Assembly (NCBI RefSeq): GCF_001435315.1
Contig: NZ_AZGK01000007.1
Span: 50,217 to 114,216 of the forward strand
Direction of reading: 5' to 3'
Length of the DNA stretch: 64,000 nt
Source of the DNA: Lentilactobacillus parabuchneri DSM 5707 = NBRC 107865
GTDB lineage: Bacteria; Bacillota; Bacilli; Lactobacillales; Lactobacillaceae
Of the stretch, positions 28,370 to 39,087 are shown one piece after another. Every line of letters starts with the position of its first letter. The stretch's first letter is position 1. The position numbers and the translations under genes were made by a program. A model generated the notes under the pieces. The model had not been told where the DNA came from and ran no database searches. It worked only from the letters and a program-made list of their open reading frames with translations.

Positions 28370-28678
28370 ATGCCTAATTATCCTAGTAATATCACCCGTC
28401 AGCAGTTTGAAGTGATTCGTCCCGAATTAGAAAACTTTCATCAACGAACAAAGCCCCGCCAAGTTGATTTATATGACGTCTTTTGTGCGATTTTATACAT
28501 ATTGAAAAACGGCTCCCAGTGGCGAGCCCTGCCACATGACTTTCCTAAATGGCAAACGGTTTATACTTACTTTCGCTTGTGGTCCCAGCAGTCGGCTCCA
28601 ACGGAGCCGTCATTATTAGACCAAGCTTTAAAAAAATTGTCTTTACCTTACGATCTCAACAAGATCGTTCGGCGTTAA
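28370..28678 (+). CDS. IS5-family transposase, first frame (OrfA)
   Basis: N-terminal part of the transposase, 102 residues when translation stays in frame. It begins PNYPSNITRQQFEVI and contains the helix-turn-helix-like DUF4096 region with NGSQWRALPHDFPKWQTVY. AAAGGAAG precedes the ATG. A run of seven A at 28630-28636, read as TTA AAA AAA, is a slippery site; a -1 slip there enters the second frame. Confidence 0.88.
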   Translation: MPNYPSNITRQQFEVIRPELENFHQRTKPRQVDLYDVFCAILYILKNGSQWRALPHDFPKWQTVYTYFRLWSQQSAPTEPSLLDQALKKLSLPYDLNKIVRR

Positions 28679-29157
28679 CTTCCTTTATTATCGTGGATGC
28701 TCAAAGCGTTAAAAATACTGCCACCGCTGAAAACAAAGGTTACGATGCTGGTAAGAAGATCTCGGGGATTAAGCGTCATCTGGCAGTTGATATCAATGGC
28801 TTTCCGCAGGCCATTCACATCACACGAGCAAATGTTTCTGATCGAGACGGGGCCAGTGCAATGTTAGCCCTTCACGCCGAACATTTGAAAAATGTCCGCA
28901 GTGTCTTAGTTGATGGCGGTTATACCGGTACCAACTTCGCCATTGATGTTAAAACAAACTTAAAAGCAACCGTTCAGGTCGCCAAGCGTAATGAATTACA
29001 CAAGTTTGAAGTGTTGCCACAACGTTGGCTAGTTGAACGCTCCTTTAGTTGGGTAGAAAAATGTCGACGACTGTGGAAAAATTGCGAAAGGCAGTTACAT
29101 ACGAGCGCCACGATGATGACCTTAGCCTTTATTTCAGTTCTATTGAGGCGCTTTTAA
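28549..29157 (+). CDS. IS5-family transposase, second frame (OrfB, catalytic)
   Basis: Catalytic part of the transposase. After the -1 slip at 28630-28636 the product continues KKIVFTLRSQQDRS and carries the DDE residues in IIVDAQSVKN, LVDGGYTGTNF and WLVERSFSWVEK. The last shows the spacing of an IS5-type DDE domain. The open frame starts at 28549, but the ATG there is probably not used. No stop or deletion interrupts it, so the element may still be active. Confidence 0.88.
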   Translation: MANGLYLLSLVVPAVGSNGAVIIRPSFKKIVFTLRSQQDRSALTSFIIVDAQSVKNTATAENKGYDAGKKISGIKRHLAVDINGFPQAIHITRANVSDRDGASAMLALHAEHLKNVRSVLVDGGYTGTNFAIDVKTNLKATVQVAKRNELHKFEVLPQRWLVERSFSWVEKCRRLWKNCERQLHTSATMMTLAFISVLLRRF

Positions 29158-29197
29158 AGATCTCAAACAGTTTCTAAAACAGTTCCGGTCACAAATT

Positions 29198-29473
29198 TCA
29201 ATAGCCAACCAACAACTGTCCCAAATAACTGACCCCCATTTGAACGAACGATAAGACAGCCAGTGCAACAATTGGGGCCAAACTAATCATGCCGATAGTT
29301 GCAAAGTTAAACAAGCTTTCAAATGGTTCAACAATTCGCGCTAAAAAGCGACCAAATGCGGTTCCATATGCATTTGGAAACCAACTCATCAAAGCATAAA
29401 CAACGATGGCCAGCATATAGATGCTGATCGCCTTGTTAATTAACCAGACTGCGTAAATTATAAATGTTGCCAA
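29198..29473 (-). CDS. ylmG: YggT family membrane protein
   Basis: Protein of 91 residues with two membrane helices (about 8-30 and 65-88) around the motif WFPNAYGTAFGRFLARIVEP. Members lie beside sepF and ylmH in division clusters and influence septum or membrane organisation; the precise role is unclear. The stop codon is 21 bases from the insertion sequence duplication. Confidence 0.88.
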   Translation of the reverse strand: MATFIIYAVWLINKAISIYMLAIVVYALMSWFPNAYGTAFGRFLARIVEPFESLFNFATIGMISLAPIVALAVLSFVQMGVSYLGQLLVGY

Positions 29474-29500
29474 TTAGGTTGCTCCTTATTCTAATGAAAT

Positions 29501-29848
29501 TTACTGAGTAACTTGAAATTTTTTGGGCGAACAAATGAAGATATTCTTACCCAAACGGTTGATTGACCCATGAATGGCAAATAAAACGCCATTTAAAAAA
29601 TCAACCATCCGCGAAGCCGAATTAACATCCAGCTTATCAAGCTTAATGATAACGGCGCTATCTTCCAAAAGCTTTTGGGCAATCTCGTCGACATCCGTAT
29701 AGTTAATCGGTTCAAACACAATAATACTGCTTGATTCTGGTTCCTGTCTATTCATAAGTACGACATTATCAGCCGGCTTTTCGATTTGATTTTCTGGTTG
29801 GTCTTCGGTATCCATCCCAAAAAAATTAGCTAAATTAAATTTTGGCAT
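29501..29848 (-). CDS. sepF: Cell division protein SepF
   Basis: FtsZ-binding protein of 115 residues, somewhat shorter than usual because the linker is short. The N-terminal membrane-targeting helix (PKFNLANFFGMD) and the C-terminal SepF domain (SSIIVFEPINYTDVDEIA; SRMVDFLNGV; GKNIFICSP) are intact. The ATG at 29848 follows AAAGGA and is preferred over the longer frame to 29890, which overlaps the end of ftsZ. Confidence 0.92.
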   Translation of the reverse strand: MPKFNLANFFGMDTEDQPENQIEKPADNVVLMNRQEPESSSIIVFEPINYTDVDEIAQKLLEDSAVIIKLDKLDVNSASRMVDFLNGVLFAIHGSINRLGKNIFICSPKKFQVTQ

Positions 29849-29895
29849 TTCGTTTCCTTTCACATGCACCAAACAATCCGCACCGGTCAATCAGG

Positions 29896-31176
29896 TTACT
29901 TGCCTCGACGACGGTGCTTGAAGAATGGTGGAATGTCGTCTTGAGAGTCATCACTGGTATCTACTTTGGTGTCATCAGAATTAACATCTGGCTGGAATGG
30001 ATCGAAATCCTTCTTCTCAACATCGCTGAACTCGTCTTGAGCTGCGGGACGGGTTGCGGCTGGTTCTTTTCTAATGTCCCAATTACCAAGTGGATCACTC
30101 TTTGAGTTATCTTGTTGATTATCATTATCTTGAGTTTGGCGATCAGTGTGGGGACGCGCAGTTGGCTGTGGACGGGCACTTCTCGTGCGTCGTGAAGCCA
30201 AACGGCCTTGTTCCGCCTTCTTCTTGTCAATTCCAGTGGCGATCACGGTCACCCGAACTTCATCACCCAAAGATTCGTCAATTGAGGTTCCAAAAATGAT
30301 GTTAACGTCGCTAGTAGCAGCTTGTGAGACAATGTCTGATGCATCTTGTGCTTCAAACAATGACAGATCTGGGCCACCGGTAATGTTAAGAAGGACCTGT
30401 TCTGCACCATCAATTGAAACTTCCAATAACGGTGAGGAAATCGCTTTCTTAGTTGCTTCAGCAGTCCGATTTTCGCCATTGGCAGTTCCGACACCCATCA
30501 ATGCAGAACCTTGGTCTTGCATTGTGGTCTTAACGTCGGCAAAGTCCAAGTTAACGTATCCAGGGCTGGTAATCAAATCTGAGATTCCTTGAACACCCTG
30601 ACGTAACACATTATCGGCTTCCTTAAAGGCATCCATCATCGGCGTCTTCTTATCAACCATTTCAAGTAATCGGTTGTTAGAGATAACGATTAATGTATCA
30701 ACGTTTTCCTTTAATTGGGCAACCCCTTCATCGGCATACTTTGCTCGTCTTGGACCTTCAAAACTGAATGGTCGCGTCACAACACCGACGGTAAGTGCGC
30801 CTTGATCCTTGGCAATCTTAGCGACGATTGGTGCGGCACCGTTACCAGTACCACCGCCCATTCCGGCAGTCACGAAAACCATGTCGGCACCTTCAAGGGC
30901 TTCAGTCAGTGCTTCTTCACTTTCCTCGGCTGCTTTGGCACCAATATCTGGATTGGAGCCTGCGCCCAACCCGCGGGTGAGCTTGGGTCCAAGTTGAATC
31001 CGAGTTTCAGCTTTGGAAGTTGCCAATGCCTGCACATCGGTGTTGGCGACGATAAATTCGACACCCTTTACGTCTGAGTTAATCATTGTGTTAACAGCAT
31101 TACTTCCCCCGCCACCGACACCAATGACTTTTATGTTTGCACCGTGGTTATCGGTGGAATCTAATGAATATTCCAT
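29896..31176 (-). CDS. ftsZ: Cell division protein FtsZ
   Basis: Tubulin-like GTPase of 426 residues that forms the Z ring. The nucleotide signature [12 protein letters not shown] lies at about 102-113. The C-terminal linker is Gln/Asp/Ser-rich and unstructured, and the terminal peptide [14 protein letters not shown] is the binding site for FtsA, SepF and other partners. It follows ftsA by 27 bases. Confidence 0.98.
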   Translation of the reverse strand: MEYSLDSTDNHGANIKVIGVGGGGSNAVNTMINSDVKGVEFIVANTDVQALATSKAETRIQLGPKLTRGLGAGSNPDIGAKAAEESEEALTEALEGADMVFVTAGMGGGTGNGAAPIVAKIAKDQGALTVGVVTRPFSFEGPRRAKYADEGVAQLKENVDTLIVISNNRLLEMVDKKTPMMDAFKEADNVLRQGVQGISDLITSPGYVNLDFADVKTTMQDQGSALMGVGTANGENRTAEATKKAISSPLLEVSIDGAEQVLLNITGGPDLSLFEAQDASDIVSQAATSDVNIIFGTSIDESLGDEVRVTVIATGIDKKKAEQGRLASRRTRSARPQPTARPHTDRQTQDNDNQQDNSKSDPLGNWDIRKEPAATRPAAQDEFSDVEKKDFDPFQPDVNSDDTKVDTSDDSQDDIPPFFKHRRRGK

Positions 31177-31203
31177 AATTGTCTTATACCTCCGTTTAAG
31201 TGC

Positions 31204-32508
31204 TTAATCAAAGAAATCACTAAAGAAATTCTTGATTCCTTCACCGCGTTTTTTCTTTTGTGCTGGTTTCTTAGTTTTCTTGGCTTTCCCTGATACCGGT
31301 GTTTGAACCTGTTCAGGTTGGCTAAGCTTTGGCGCCTTGGTTAATGTCGCACCAACGGCTGATCGAACAATCATATCAACGTCTGCCAAATCGGCAAAAT
31401 ATGATACCAATGAAAGTGCAGCTGTAAACGATGGGTGTCTTAAGCCCATCTGATCAGGAATATAGACCCTGACATTAGTGTTGAATTGGTCAGCGGCTAA
31501 TTCGGCAATTCCTGGAAGTGCGGCAACCCCGCCAGTCAAAACAATTCCGCCCGGTAAATCAAGCGCTTGAATCTGATTTAAGCGATCCTTAATCCGATCG
31601 AATATTTGGCTCAAACGAGCTTCAATAATCTCAGCGAGGTACCGTTCGTCAATGTAAGTCGGTTCTGATTGACCAACAACTTCAACCGGAAATTCATTAT
31701 CAGCAGAAGCCTGCAGAGAATCAGCGTAACCATAATCACGCTTAATTTTTTCTGCATTGTTCATGGACGTATTCAAAACAATTGAAATGTCTTTGGTAAT
31801 AAACGTTCCGCCTTCAGGATCGGTTGTCGCGTATTTTAACTGATGGTCGTGGATAACCGAGGCAGTTGTTTGTCCACCACCCAAGTCCACGATGATCGTC
31901 CCAAAGTCTTGTTCACCGTCATTTAACACAACGTGGCTCTCGGCCAGAGGGGTTAAGACGGTTGAAACAATGTTCAAGCCGGCTTTGGTAACGGCTTTTT
32001 GTAAATTGTGCATAATGCCCTTTGAGCCACTAATGAGCTTTCCGCGCATTTCAAGGCGAACGCCGACCATCCCCCGAGGGTCTTTGATGCCGTCAAACCC
32101 ATCGACGATGAATTCTTCCGGCTGGATATCAATAATTTCCCGCTCTTGAGGTAAACTTGTCCCTAAAGCTGATGCCGCAACGTTTCTAACATCTTCTTCA
32201 GTTATCTCTCGAGACTGGTCATCTAATGTAATGAGCCCATTACATGGTTCAATCCGTAACATGTTCGCTGGAACACTTACGATAACGTCTTTAATCTCAA
32301 TACTTGCTTTTTCTTGAGCTTGATTTACAGCACTCCGAATTGCGTCGGCAGCTTGATCGATATCCACGATCACCCCACGGCTCAACCCATTAGAAGGCTG
32401 ATTTCCCACACCAATAACGTTCAATTGCCCTTTTACTTTTTCTGCAACAATTACTTTTATTGAGGTAGTTCCTATATCAAGTCCCACATATAAACCCGAA
32501 TTATCCAT
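31204..32508 (-). CDS. ftsA: Cell division protein FtsA
   Basis: Actin-like membrane tether for FtsZ, 434 residues. Phosphate loops LDIGTTSIKVIV (about 9-20) and IIVDLGGGQTTASVI and the adenosine motif LTGGVAALPG are visible. A C-terminal amphipathic helix (EGIKNFFSDFFD) provides membrane binding. The ATG at 32508 is chosen from the family N-terminus; GGAGG is 12 bases upstream, a little farther than usual. Confidence 0.95.
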   Translation of the reverse strand: MDNSGLYVGLDIGTTSIKVIVAEKVKGQLNVIGVGNQPSNGLSRGVIVDIDQAADAIRSAVNQAQEKASIEIKDVIVSVPANMLRIEPCNGLITLDDQSREITEEDVRNVAASALGTSLPQEREIIDIQPEEFIVDGFDGIKDPRGMVGVRLEMRGKLISGSKGIMHNLQKAVTKAGLNIVSTVLTPLAESHVVLNDGEQDFGTIIVDLGGGQTTASVIHDHQLKYATTDPEGGTFITKDISIVLNTSMNNAEKIKRDYGYADSLQASADNEFPVEVVGQSEPTYIDERYLAEIIEARLSQIFDRIKDRLNQIQALDLPGGIVLTGGVAALPGIAELAADQFNTNVRVYIPDQMGLRHPSFTAALSLVSYFADLADVDMIVRSAVGATLTKAPKLSQPEQVQTPVSGKAKKTKKPAQKKKRGEGIKNFFSDFFD

Positions 32509-32596
32509 ATATGTAAGGAACCTCCACATCTAGAATATTTTCTGAACATATCATAAGTTTAACACAATCATAACCACCGAAAAAGATTAATTAGCA

Positions 32597-33379
32597 CTAA
32601 TGCGCGTGCGTGGTAGTCGTATTTGTTGCTGATTGCTTTTTGGTGATGGGATACGAATAAGCGCCCACTTCCAAATTGACGACACTTTTGACTTTCAGCT
32701 TGGAACTGATGCTTGGATAGTAGTCCATTTTGTCACCAAAACTACTGATTGACGCATAAACTTTATTGCCATCACTCATCTGCAGATAAATCCGATCCGG
32801 ATTGCTCTTGGTTGGTGAGTAACTGATCGTGTTAATCACCGCGCGAACCGGTGGACTAATCTTTCTGTACTGTTTAATGGTTCGTCTGAGTTTCTTAGGA
32901 TTCTTGAAGCCCTTCAGCACCGGAAAACCAGCTTTGGGATTCAGTACCTTCCCCTTAATGATGACACCACTTTTTAGGATCGGCTGATAACCTCCGCTGA
33001 CATAAAGATACCCAATTGTTGGATACTCTTCAACGGCAATCTTGACCTGGTTAAAATGAACCAGTTTCATCTTGACGGACTGCATCCGCATACTGCGATC
33101 CTTCAGTGACTTGGCCAACTTATCAGTTTTTCCCCAAACCGCAAACAAGGACGTCCCCTTTTTAACCGGAGAAAAGCCCTTAATCTGTTGGTCACTGACA
33201 ATTTCGTTTCCCGAAACCGTCACACTTTTCACCCGACTATAAGATGAAATCATGAAGATCATCACCATTAAAATCACGATCAGTAAGGTAACCAAGGGCC
33301 ACATTTTCTTGACGTTTCGAATTTGAAAGTCCCGAAACAAGTGGCCCTGATCCTGTTGACTTTGCTTTTGCGTTCCCAC
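32597..33379 (-). CDS. divIB: Cell division protein DivIB/FtsQ
   Basis: Bitopic protein of 260 residues in the divisome. A cytoplasmic, Gln-rich N-terminus precedes one membrane helix (about 30-50) and an extracellular POTRA domain (VTVSGNEIVSDQQI). The start is GTG at 33379, six bases after GGGAGG. It lies between murG and ftsA as in related clusters. Confidence 0.92.
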   Translation of the reverse strand: MGTQKQSQQDQGHLFRDFQIRNVKKMWPLVTLLIVILMVMIFMISSYSRVKSVTVSGNEIVSDQQIKGFSPVKKGTSLFAVWGKTDKLAKSLKDRSMRMQSVKMKLVHFNQVKIAVEEYPTIGYLYVSGGYQPILKSGVIIKGKVLNPKAGFPVLKGFKNPKKLRRTIKQYRKISPPVRAVINTISYSPTKSNPDRIYLQMSDGNKVYASISSFGDKMDYYPSISSKLKVKSVVNLEVGAYSYPITKKQSATNTTTTHAH

Positions 33380-33402
33380 GAGTTACCTCCCCCCGATAAC
33401 TT

Positions 33403-34494
33403 TTAATGTATAAGCGTTCGGGCCAAATTCAAAATTTCATCGGCTGAATCGACGACGCCAAGCTTTTTTGAATTCTCTGCCATTTTCTCACGGGCATCTG
33501 AATCATGCATCAATTGATCGACGGCTTTTAGCAAACTTTTAGAATTCAGGTCGTCTTGTTTAATCATTAATGCTGCTCCGCGGGATACCAAGCTCATGGT
33601 ATTTTTAGTTTGATGATCAGCCGTTACATATGGACTAGGGATCAAAACTGCGGGAATCCCCAACGCCGTAATTTCAGCAATGCTGGTTGCGCCAGAGCGG
33701 CCAACAATCAGTGAAACTTTTGGCAGCACCTGAGGCATATTTTTTATGTACGGCAAAATTTTGATGTTACTGCTGATCCGCGTCTTATCGAGCAAATCAA
33801 TGACGTTTTGATAGCGTTTTTGGCCAGTGACAAATACCACTTGATACGTTCGTTTGTTAAATTCATTAATCGCACCGATGACGGCTTTATTAATTGCGGG
33901 CGCACCTTGACTACCCCCAAATATCAGGACCGTTGGTTGATCGTCTTGAAGACCAATGTCCGACCAGTTGAAAGTACTCTTCATATTGGCAACTTGTTGT
34001 GCACGCGGATTTCCCGCGAAAACGACTTTTTCCTTTGGAAACTGCGCCGCCGCTTCTTGAAAGCCAATCGCAATTTTATCAACGTAGCGGCTTAAAAATT
34101 TGTTGGTCAGCCCCACCGCGCTGTTTTGCTCATGAATCATCGTTGGGATGTGGGCCTTGGCTGCCGCATAGACCACCGCTCCCGAAACGTAACCACCCGT
34201 TCCGATGACAACATCGGGCTTGAAATCTTTAATAATCTTTTTGGATTCACGGACACTCTTCAAAAAAAGGGCAACGGTCTTAAAATTTTCAAATGAAAGC
34301 GACCGCTTGAACCCTTGAATTTCCAAAGCAATGAAATCAATTCCCTGTTCAGGCACAATGGAACTTTCAAGTCCCCGCTTCGATCCGACGTAGAGGACCT
34401 TTGAGTCGGGTTCTTGCTTCATTAAATCCTCAATGATTGCCAGCGCCGGGTAAATGTGGCCCCCGGTGCCGCCTCCGGAAATAATTAATCTCAT
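33403..34494 (-). CDS. murG: UDP-GlcNAc:lipid I transferase MurG
   Basis: GT28 glycosyltransferase of 363 residues that makes lipid II at the inner membrane face. The N-terminal loop [14 protein letters not shown] and the UDP-GlcNAc site around [20 protein letters not shown] are clear. Its ATG overlaps the murD stop codon by four bases. Confidence 0.97.
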   Translation of the reverse strand: MRLIISGGGTGGHIYPALAIIEDLMKQEPDSKVLYVGSKRGLESSIVPEQGIDFIALEIQGFKRSLSFENFKTVALFLKSVRESKKIIKDFKPDVVIGTGGYVSGAVVYAAAKAHIPTMIHEQNSAVGLTNKFLSRYVDKIAIGFQEAAAQFPKEKVVFAGNPRAQQVANMKSTFNWSDIGLQDDQPTVLIFGGSQGAPAINKAVIGAINEFNKRTYQVVFVTGQKRYQNVIDLLDKTRISSNIKILPYIKNMPQVLPKVSLIVGRSGATSIAEITALGIPAVLIPSPYVTADHQTKNTMSLVSRGAALMIKQDDLNSKSLLKAVDQLMHDSDAREKMAENSKKLGVVDSADEILNLARTLIH

Positions 34495-35873
34495 TGTTGG
34501 CCCTCCTCTTTATGCGTTAACTGCTCAACATCTTGAATGTAACGGTCACCACGTTCTTCAAAGGTTTTGAACTGATCCCAACTGGCATTAGCCGGTGATA
34601 ACAGGATAATGTCTCCCTCATCACTAAACGAATAGGCCGCAGGAACGGCTTGGTCCAGATTGTCGACCTTTTGAATGTCGGTGATTCCTGCTTTTTGAAG
34701 TGAGGCTTCCAGCAGATCCGCCGTTTCCCCAAACAATACTGCTGCCTTAACGTGGTCCTTAAACTGTGGGATCAACTTATCAAACGTATAACCCCGATCC
34801 AGTCCACCGGCTAAAAGCACCACCGGCTTGTCAAATCCTTCAAGTGCCATTTGAGTGGCTTCAATGTCGGTAGCCTTGGAATCGTTATAGAATTTACGGC
34901 CATTTGCCTCAAGAACAAACTGAAGTCTGTGACGAACGCCGGTAAACGTCTCTAAAACGTTGGTGATTGCCAGGTTGGACTTGCCCAATACTTTGGCACA
35001 AGCAATTGCAGCCAGGGCATTTTCGACGTTTTGCTTTCCAGGGACTTTAATGTCGTCTGCGTTCATGATGAACTCGTCATTGTAATAGAGCTTACCGTTT
35101 TTTTCGTAGGCCCCCTTGTCAATTTCAGAAGTGCGGGCAAACGGCACAACCTTGGCCGCGCTTCGATGACTCAATTGTCGCCACTCTTCTGAATCGAAAT
35201 TAACAACGAAGAAATCATCAGGCGTTTGGTTCATGGTAATTCGCATTTTTGCGTTAACATAGTTTTCCCGAGTCTTGTGATAATCCAAATGATTCGAAAA
35301 AATATTGGTTAGGACCGCAACGTGGGGGTGCAGTGTTTTAATCCCCAGCAGCATAAAACTTGAAAGTTCCATTACAATCGTGTCATCTGCTGATGCCTTC
35401 TTAGCCGTTTCTGTGGCTGAAATACCAATGTTGCCCGCGGCGTATGCCCGACCACTTTTCCGTTCCTGGTTTAAGATTTCGGTAATCATGGTGACGGTCG
35501 TTGTTTTCCCGTTGCTTCCCGTCACCCCAATAATCTCCGCATCCGTTATCTGAGACGCCAATTCAACCTCGGTGATGATCGGCAAATGATGGTTAACTGC
35601 TGCGGCCACCACCGCGTTGTCGTATGGAATACCCGGATTTTTGATCATGATATCAAATCCGTCGTCTAAAATAGCGGGGTCCTGTTTTCCGGTAATCGTT
35701 TGAATTCCGGCATCGGCCAACTCTTCGATTTCCGGCAGCTCTGAACTTGGCTTGGAATCGCTTAAAACAACCGTTGCCCCAAGTTCCTTAAGAAGTTCGG
35801 CGGCATGCGTACCGCTTTTACCTGCACCTAGAACCAGTACTTTTTTATTTCGATAATCATTAATTGTTTTCAT
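34491..35873 (-). CDS. murD: UDP-MurNAc-L-alanine:D-glutamate ligase
   Basis: Mur ligase of 460 residues that adds D-glutamate to the peptidoglycan precursor. The ATP loop [11 protein letters not shown] lies at about 116-126, and the C-terminal domain carries [12 protein letters not shown] and [18 protein letters not shown] precedes the ATG. Confidence 0.97.
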   Translation of the reverse strand: MKTINDYRNKKVLVLGAGKSGTHAAELLKELGATVVLSDSKPSSELPEIEELADAGIQTITGKQDPAILDDGFDIMIKNPGIPYDNAVVAAAVNHHLPIITEVELASQITDAEIIGVTGSNGKTTTVTMITEILNQERKSGRAYAAGNIGISATETAKKASADDTIVMELSSFMLLGIKTLHPHVAVLTNIFSNHLDYHKTRENYVNAKMRITMNQTPDDFFVVNFDSEEWRQLSHRSAAKVVPFARTSEIDKGAYEKNGKLYYNDEFIMNADDIKVPGKQNVENALAAIACAKVLGKSNLAITNVLETFTGVRHRLQFVLEANGRKFYNDSKATDIEATQMALEGFDKPVVLLAGGLDRGYTFDKLIPQFKDHVKAAVLFGETADLLEASLQKAGITDIQKVDNLDQAVPAAYSFSDEGDIILLSPANASWDQFKTFEERGDRYIQDVEQLTHKEEGQQ

Positions 35874-35945
35874 TGTTTTTCCTCGTTTTTAATTACTTGA
35901 ATGGTCAAATAGGCTGGATCAAAACCAGCCGTTTTGTTCCAACCT

Positions 35946-36905
35946 CTAAATAATTGTCAGGATACTAATAGCGGATGCGACAAGCGCAATCGACCAGAAG
36001 ACGGTGTCCACCTTCCATTCCGACCAACCTTTCATCTCGAAATGATGATGAATAGGTGTCATTAAGAAGACCCGCTTGCCAGTTGTTTTAAAGGATGCTA
36101 CTTGAATCATCACGCTGGCAGTCTCACAAACGTAAATAATTCCAATAATTAACAGTGAGAATTCGTGGTGCACCAGCACTGACACACAGGCAAGTGCGCC
36201 GCCAAGTGCCAGAGACCCCATGTCCCCCATGAAAATCTTTGCGGGCTTGTGGTTGTAAATGAAGAATCCCAACAGTCCACCTACAACTGCGAAACAAAAA
36301 ACACCCACCTCGTTTTGCCGTTGCATCATGGCAATAATACCATATGCCGCAAAGGAAATGATTCCCAGGCCGGCAACTAATCCGTCCAATCCGTCCGTTA
36401 AATTGACTGCGTTGGTGAAGCCAACCAGCCAAAAGACGATGAATAAAATATACCAGTAGCCCAGATGAAGATCCCCGCCAAATGGGATTTTAATCGCCAT
36501 TGGAAAGCCTTCATGTATGTATACTGCCGAGAAAACCAAGGCAGCCACAATTTGACCCAAGAGTTTTTGCCAAGCTCTCAGTCCAAGATTTCGTCGTTTG
36601 AACAATTTGATGCTGTCATCCCACATCCCAATCAGTCCGTAAGCAACCAGGACAAACAGCAAAATCAGTAATGTCGGGTTAAGCATGTGTTCAAACCAAC
36701 CATAGACGAGGCTGGTAATCACAATTGCAACAATGAATAAGCTGCCACCCATCGTGGGCGTGCCAGACTTTTTCTCATGCCACTTTGGCCCCTCGTCTCG
36801 GATCATTTGGCCCTCATGCCGTCGCCGGAAATATTTAATCAGGCTTGGCATGAACAATGCCGTTATCAAAAATGCGCTTAATAAAGGAGTTATCCAATTA
36901 CCCAT
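35946..36905 (-). CDS. mraY: Phospho-MurNAc-pentapeptide transferase
   Basis: Polytopic membrane enzyme of 319 residues that attaches the precursor to undecaprenyl phosphate, forming lipid I. About ten membrane helices are evident. Signatures [16 protein letters not shown] and [14 protein letters not shown] match the family and carry the catalytic Asp and His residues. The ribosome binding site is weak (AAAGAA). Confidence 0.97.
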   Translation of the reverse strand: MGNWITPLLSAFLITALFMPSLIKYFRRRHEGQMIRDEGPKWHEKKSGTPTMGGSLFIVAIVITSLVYGWFEHMLNPTLLILLFVLVAYGLIGMWDDSIKLFKRRNLGLRAWQKLLGQIVAALVFSAVYIHEGFPMAIKIPFGGDLHLGYWYILFIVFWLVGFTNAVNLTDGLDGLVAGLGIISFAAYGIIAMMQRQNEVGVFCFAVVGGLLGFFIYNHKPAKIFMGDMGSLALGGALACVSVLVHHEFSLLIIGIIYVCETASVMIQVASFKTTGKRVFLMTPIHHHFEMKGWSEWKVDTVFWSIALVASAISILTII

Positions 36906-36927
36906 AGTTCTTTTTTACCATCCTTAC

Positions 36928-39087
36928 CTATTCAAAATTTACTTTTAGCGTGTCCCCTGATGAAATTGATTTCTCAAAACTGATACTTTGACTGTCGGCA
37001 TAGCCCTTCCCGGTCGATTCAAGCTTGAGTCCGGTGAGCGAACAGAATTCTTCAACATCGTTTTTAGACCAGCCAATAATTCGTGGCATTTTCCAGCCCT
37101 TGGAAGTCAAAATAAAGACCCGTTTTTGTTCACTAACCGATTTACCAGCACTCGGTGATTGCTTCAAGACCGTATCACCACTACCAATGGTGACCACGTT
37201 AAGGCCCTTTTCATTTAAAATCCGTTTAGCATAAGTTGTGGTCTGATAGGCAACTGATGGCATTGTCCGTTTAACGGTTGTTTGCTTCGCATTAGAATTT
37301 TGCAAAGCACGTGTGATCACAGGCTTAAAGATCTCTGCCAAGAGTTGAGTAGCCGTTTTGGTTCCGGTTAGCTTCGGCTGCTTCATAGTGATAAACATCA
37401 CGTAACGTGGATTGTTTGCGGGGACCATTCCAGCAACTGAGTACAAGTAACTGTCATCTCCGGACGCATACCCGCCGGAGCCATTGCTGACTTGGGCAGT
37501 TCCTGTTTTAGCAGCAACCCGGTACCCCTTAATTTTGTAATCAGCTCCGATTCCGTAACTCTTGTAAACAACGTCTTGCATGTGTTTTCTAACTGCTTTG
37601 GCCGTTTTGGCGCTGATCGGATGGCCAACCACCTGCTTGCCATACTTCTTAACGGTCTTTTTATTGGTTGAATTCGTCACTTTAGAAATAAAGTATGGCT
37701 TCATCATTGTACCATTATTTGAAACGGCAGTTAACGCCTGCATCATCTGCATGGTGGTGACTTCAATTCCTTGACCAAATGCCGAATCAGCCTGCTCAAT
37801 TGGATAAGTGAATTGCAGCTTTCCTGACAGTTCGCCCGGTAAGCCGCTGTTTGTAGACTTCAAGAACCCAAATCGTTTAATATATTTTTTCCAAGTCTTG
37901 GGTCCCATCTGCTGCTCCAAATGAGCCATGGCGACGTTACTTGAAAGTGCAAACCCTTTATTGTAGGTGATATACCCCCAGCCGCTCGGGTTCCAGTCTG
38001 GAACGATCTTGCCATCGATGGAGTAACGTCCTGATTCGTAGGTATCATTCCCGTTATAGTGGCCAGAGTCAATGGATGCAGACATCGTAAAAATCTTCAT
38101 CGTTGAACCGGGTTCATAAGTGTCAGCCGTTAACGTATTGGTCCATGCAGATCCAATCCCGTTCAATGTCGCGGCGTTAAACGTTGGCCGTTGGGAAGCA
38201 GCGACAATCTTGCCGGTTTTGGCATCCATCAAAACCGCATTCATCCCTGCCGGGTGAACCTGAGACTGTACCGAGTTCATTTCACTTTCCAGTAACGTTT
38301 GAATGCGTGAATCAATTGTGGTGTAAATATTGTCCCCGTTTTTGGCGGGTTTTTCTTTTTGTCGTTTACCTGGGAGTTTATAGCCATAAACATCATATTG
38401 AGCGTCTTTATAGCCGTTACGCCCGGATAGCGTCTTATTGAACGCTTGTTCAATGCCCATTTGGCCAACTAAATTCGATGCCCCGGTCTTTTTGTTGGTT
38501 TCCGAAACCGCAACCCCGATTAAATTAGACGAAAAAACACCGTTGGGGTATAATCTGGCCTGTTTTTGCACAAAATCAATACCAGGCAATTTTTTTGCCT
38601 CAATTTTTTTCTTAGTTAATAATGAAATGTTCGTTCCGGCGCTTCCAAATTCAACTTGGAAGGGATGCTTATTTTTAGGTGAAAGGATCTTCAACGCTTT
38701 TTTCTTCGTGATTGGTAGATATTTTGCAAGAACACTGGCAGTCTTATTTTTGTTAACAACGTAAAGTGGCTTACCTGTCAAGCTACGCTGACTCTTATCC
38801 AAAACTGCGTATAACGAATATGTACTGGTATCTTCAGCAATCGGGTTTCCGTTTGCATCATAAATAGATCCTCGTCTGGCTTTGAGGGTCTGGGTTTGGG
38901 TATAGAGCTTTTCAGCACGGTCATTTAAATTAACGTTTTTGACGTTCTTGCCAACTGCAATCACCAGCAGGCGAGTACCTAAAAATGCAAAAAGCAGGAA
39001 AAATGCAAGGAAGAGACTAATTCCAACAATTTTCCGGCTTTTACGGGCATTCAGTTTTTCAGCAGAACGATCCGATGAATCTTTCAT
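36928..39087 (-). CDS. pbp2B: Septal penicillin-binding protein 2B
   Basis: Class B transpeptidase of 719 residues for septal cross-linking. One membrane helix (about 20-43) is followed by a dimerisation domain and the transpeptidase, with the serine motif in EPGSTMK, SSN in LSSNVAMA and KTGT in AAKTGTAQVS. Two PASTA repeats occupy about 590-719. It overlaps the end of ftsL by four bases. Confidence 0.96.
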   Translation of the reverse strand: MKDSSDRSAEKLNARKSRKIVGISLFLAFFLLFAFLGTRLLVIAVGKNVKNVNLNDRAEKLYTQTQTLKARRGSIYDANGNPIAEDTSTYSLYAVLDKSQRSLTGKPLYVVNKNKTASVLAKYLPITKKKALKILSPKNKHPFQVEFGSAGTNISLLTKKKIEAKKLPGIDFVQKQARLYPNGVFSSNLIGVAVSETNKKTGASNLVGQMGIEQAFNKTLSGRNGYKDAQYDVYGYKLPGKRQKEKPAKNGDNIYTTIDSRIQTLLESEMNSVQSQVHPAGMNAVLMDAKTGKIVAASQRPTFNAATLNGIGSAWTNTLTADTYEPGSTMKIFTMSASIDSGHYNGNDTYESGRYSIDGKIVPDWNPSGWGYITYNKGFALSSNVAMAHLEQQMGPKTWKKYIKRFGFLKSTNSGLPGELSGKLQFTYPIEQADSAFGQGIEVTTMQMMQALTAVSNNGTMMKPYFISKVTNSTNKKTVKKYGKQVVGHPISAKTAKAVRKHMQDVVYKSYGIGADYKIKGYRVAAKTGTAQVSNGSGGYASGDDSYLYSVAGMVPANNPRYVMFITMKQPKLTGTKTATQLLAEIFKPVITRALQNSNAKQTTVKRTMPSVAYQTTTYAKRILNEKGLNVVTIGSGDTVLKQSPSAGKSVSEQKRVFILTSKGWKMPRIIGWSKNDVEEFCSLTGLKLESTGKGYADSQSISFEKSISSGDTLKVNFE

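Larger units (their letters stand above)
28309..29177 (+). mobile_element. IS5-family insertion sequence, intact
   Basis: The element runs from 28312 to 29174 (863 bp). Its ends are perfect 17 bp inverted repeats, GAAACTGTTTGAGATCT at 28312-28328 and the complement at 29158-29174. It is flanked by a 3 bp duplication, TAA, at 28309-28311 and 29175-29177. Two overlapping frames encode a DDE transposase joined by -1 frameshifting. The size, frameshift and short duplication fit the IS427-like group of IS5. It is inserted between ylmG and ylmH, opposite to the direction of the division cluster. Intact ends and frames suggest recent arrival. Confidence 0.93.

Noticed and set aside
28549..28640. Independent start for the second IS frame at the ATG at 28549
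   Set aside because: The ATG lacks a convincing ribosome binding site, and the slippery A7 run gives a better explanation for its expression.
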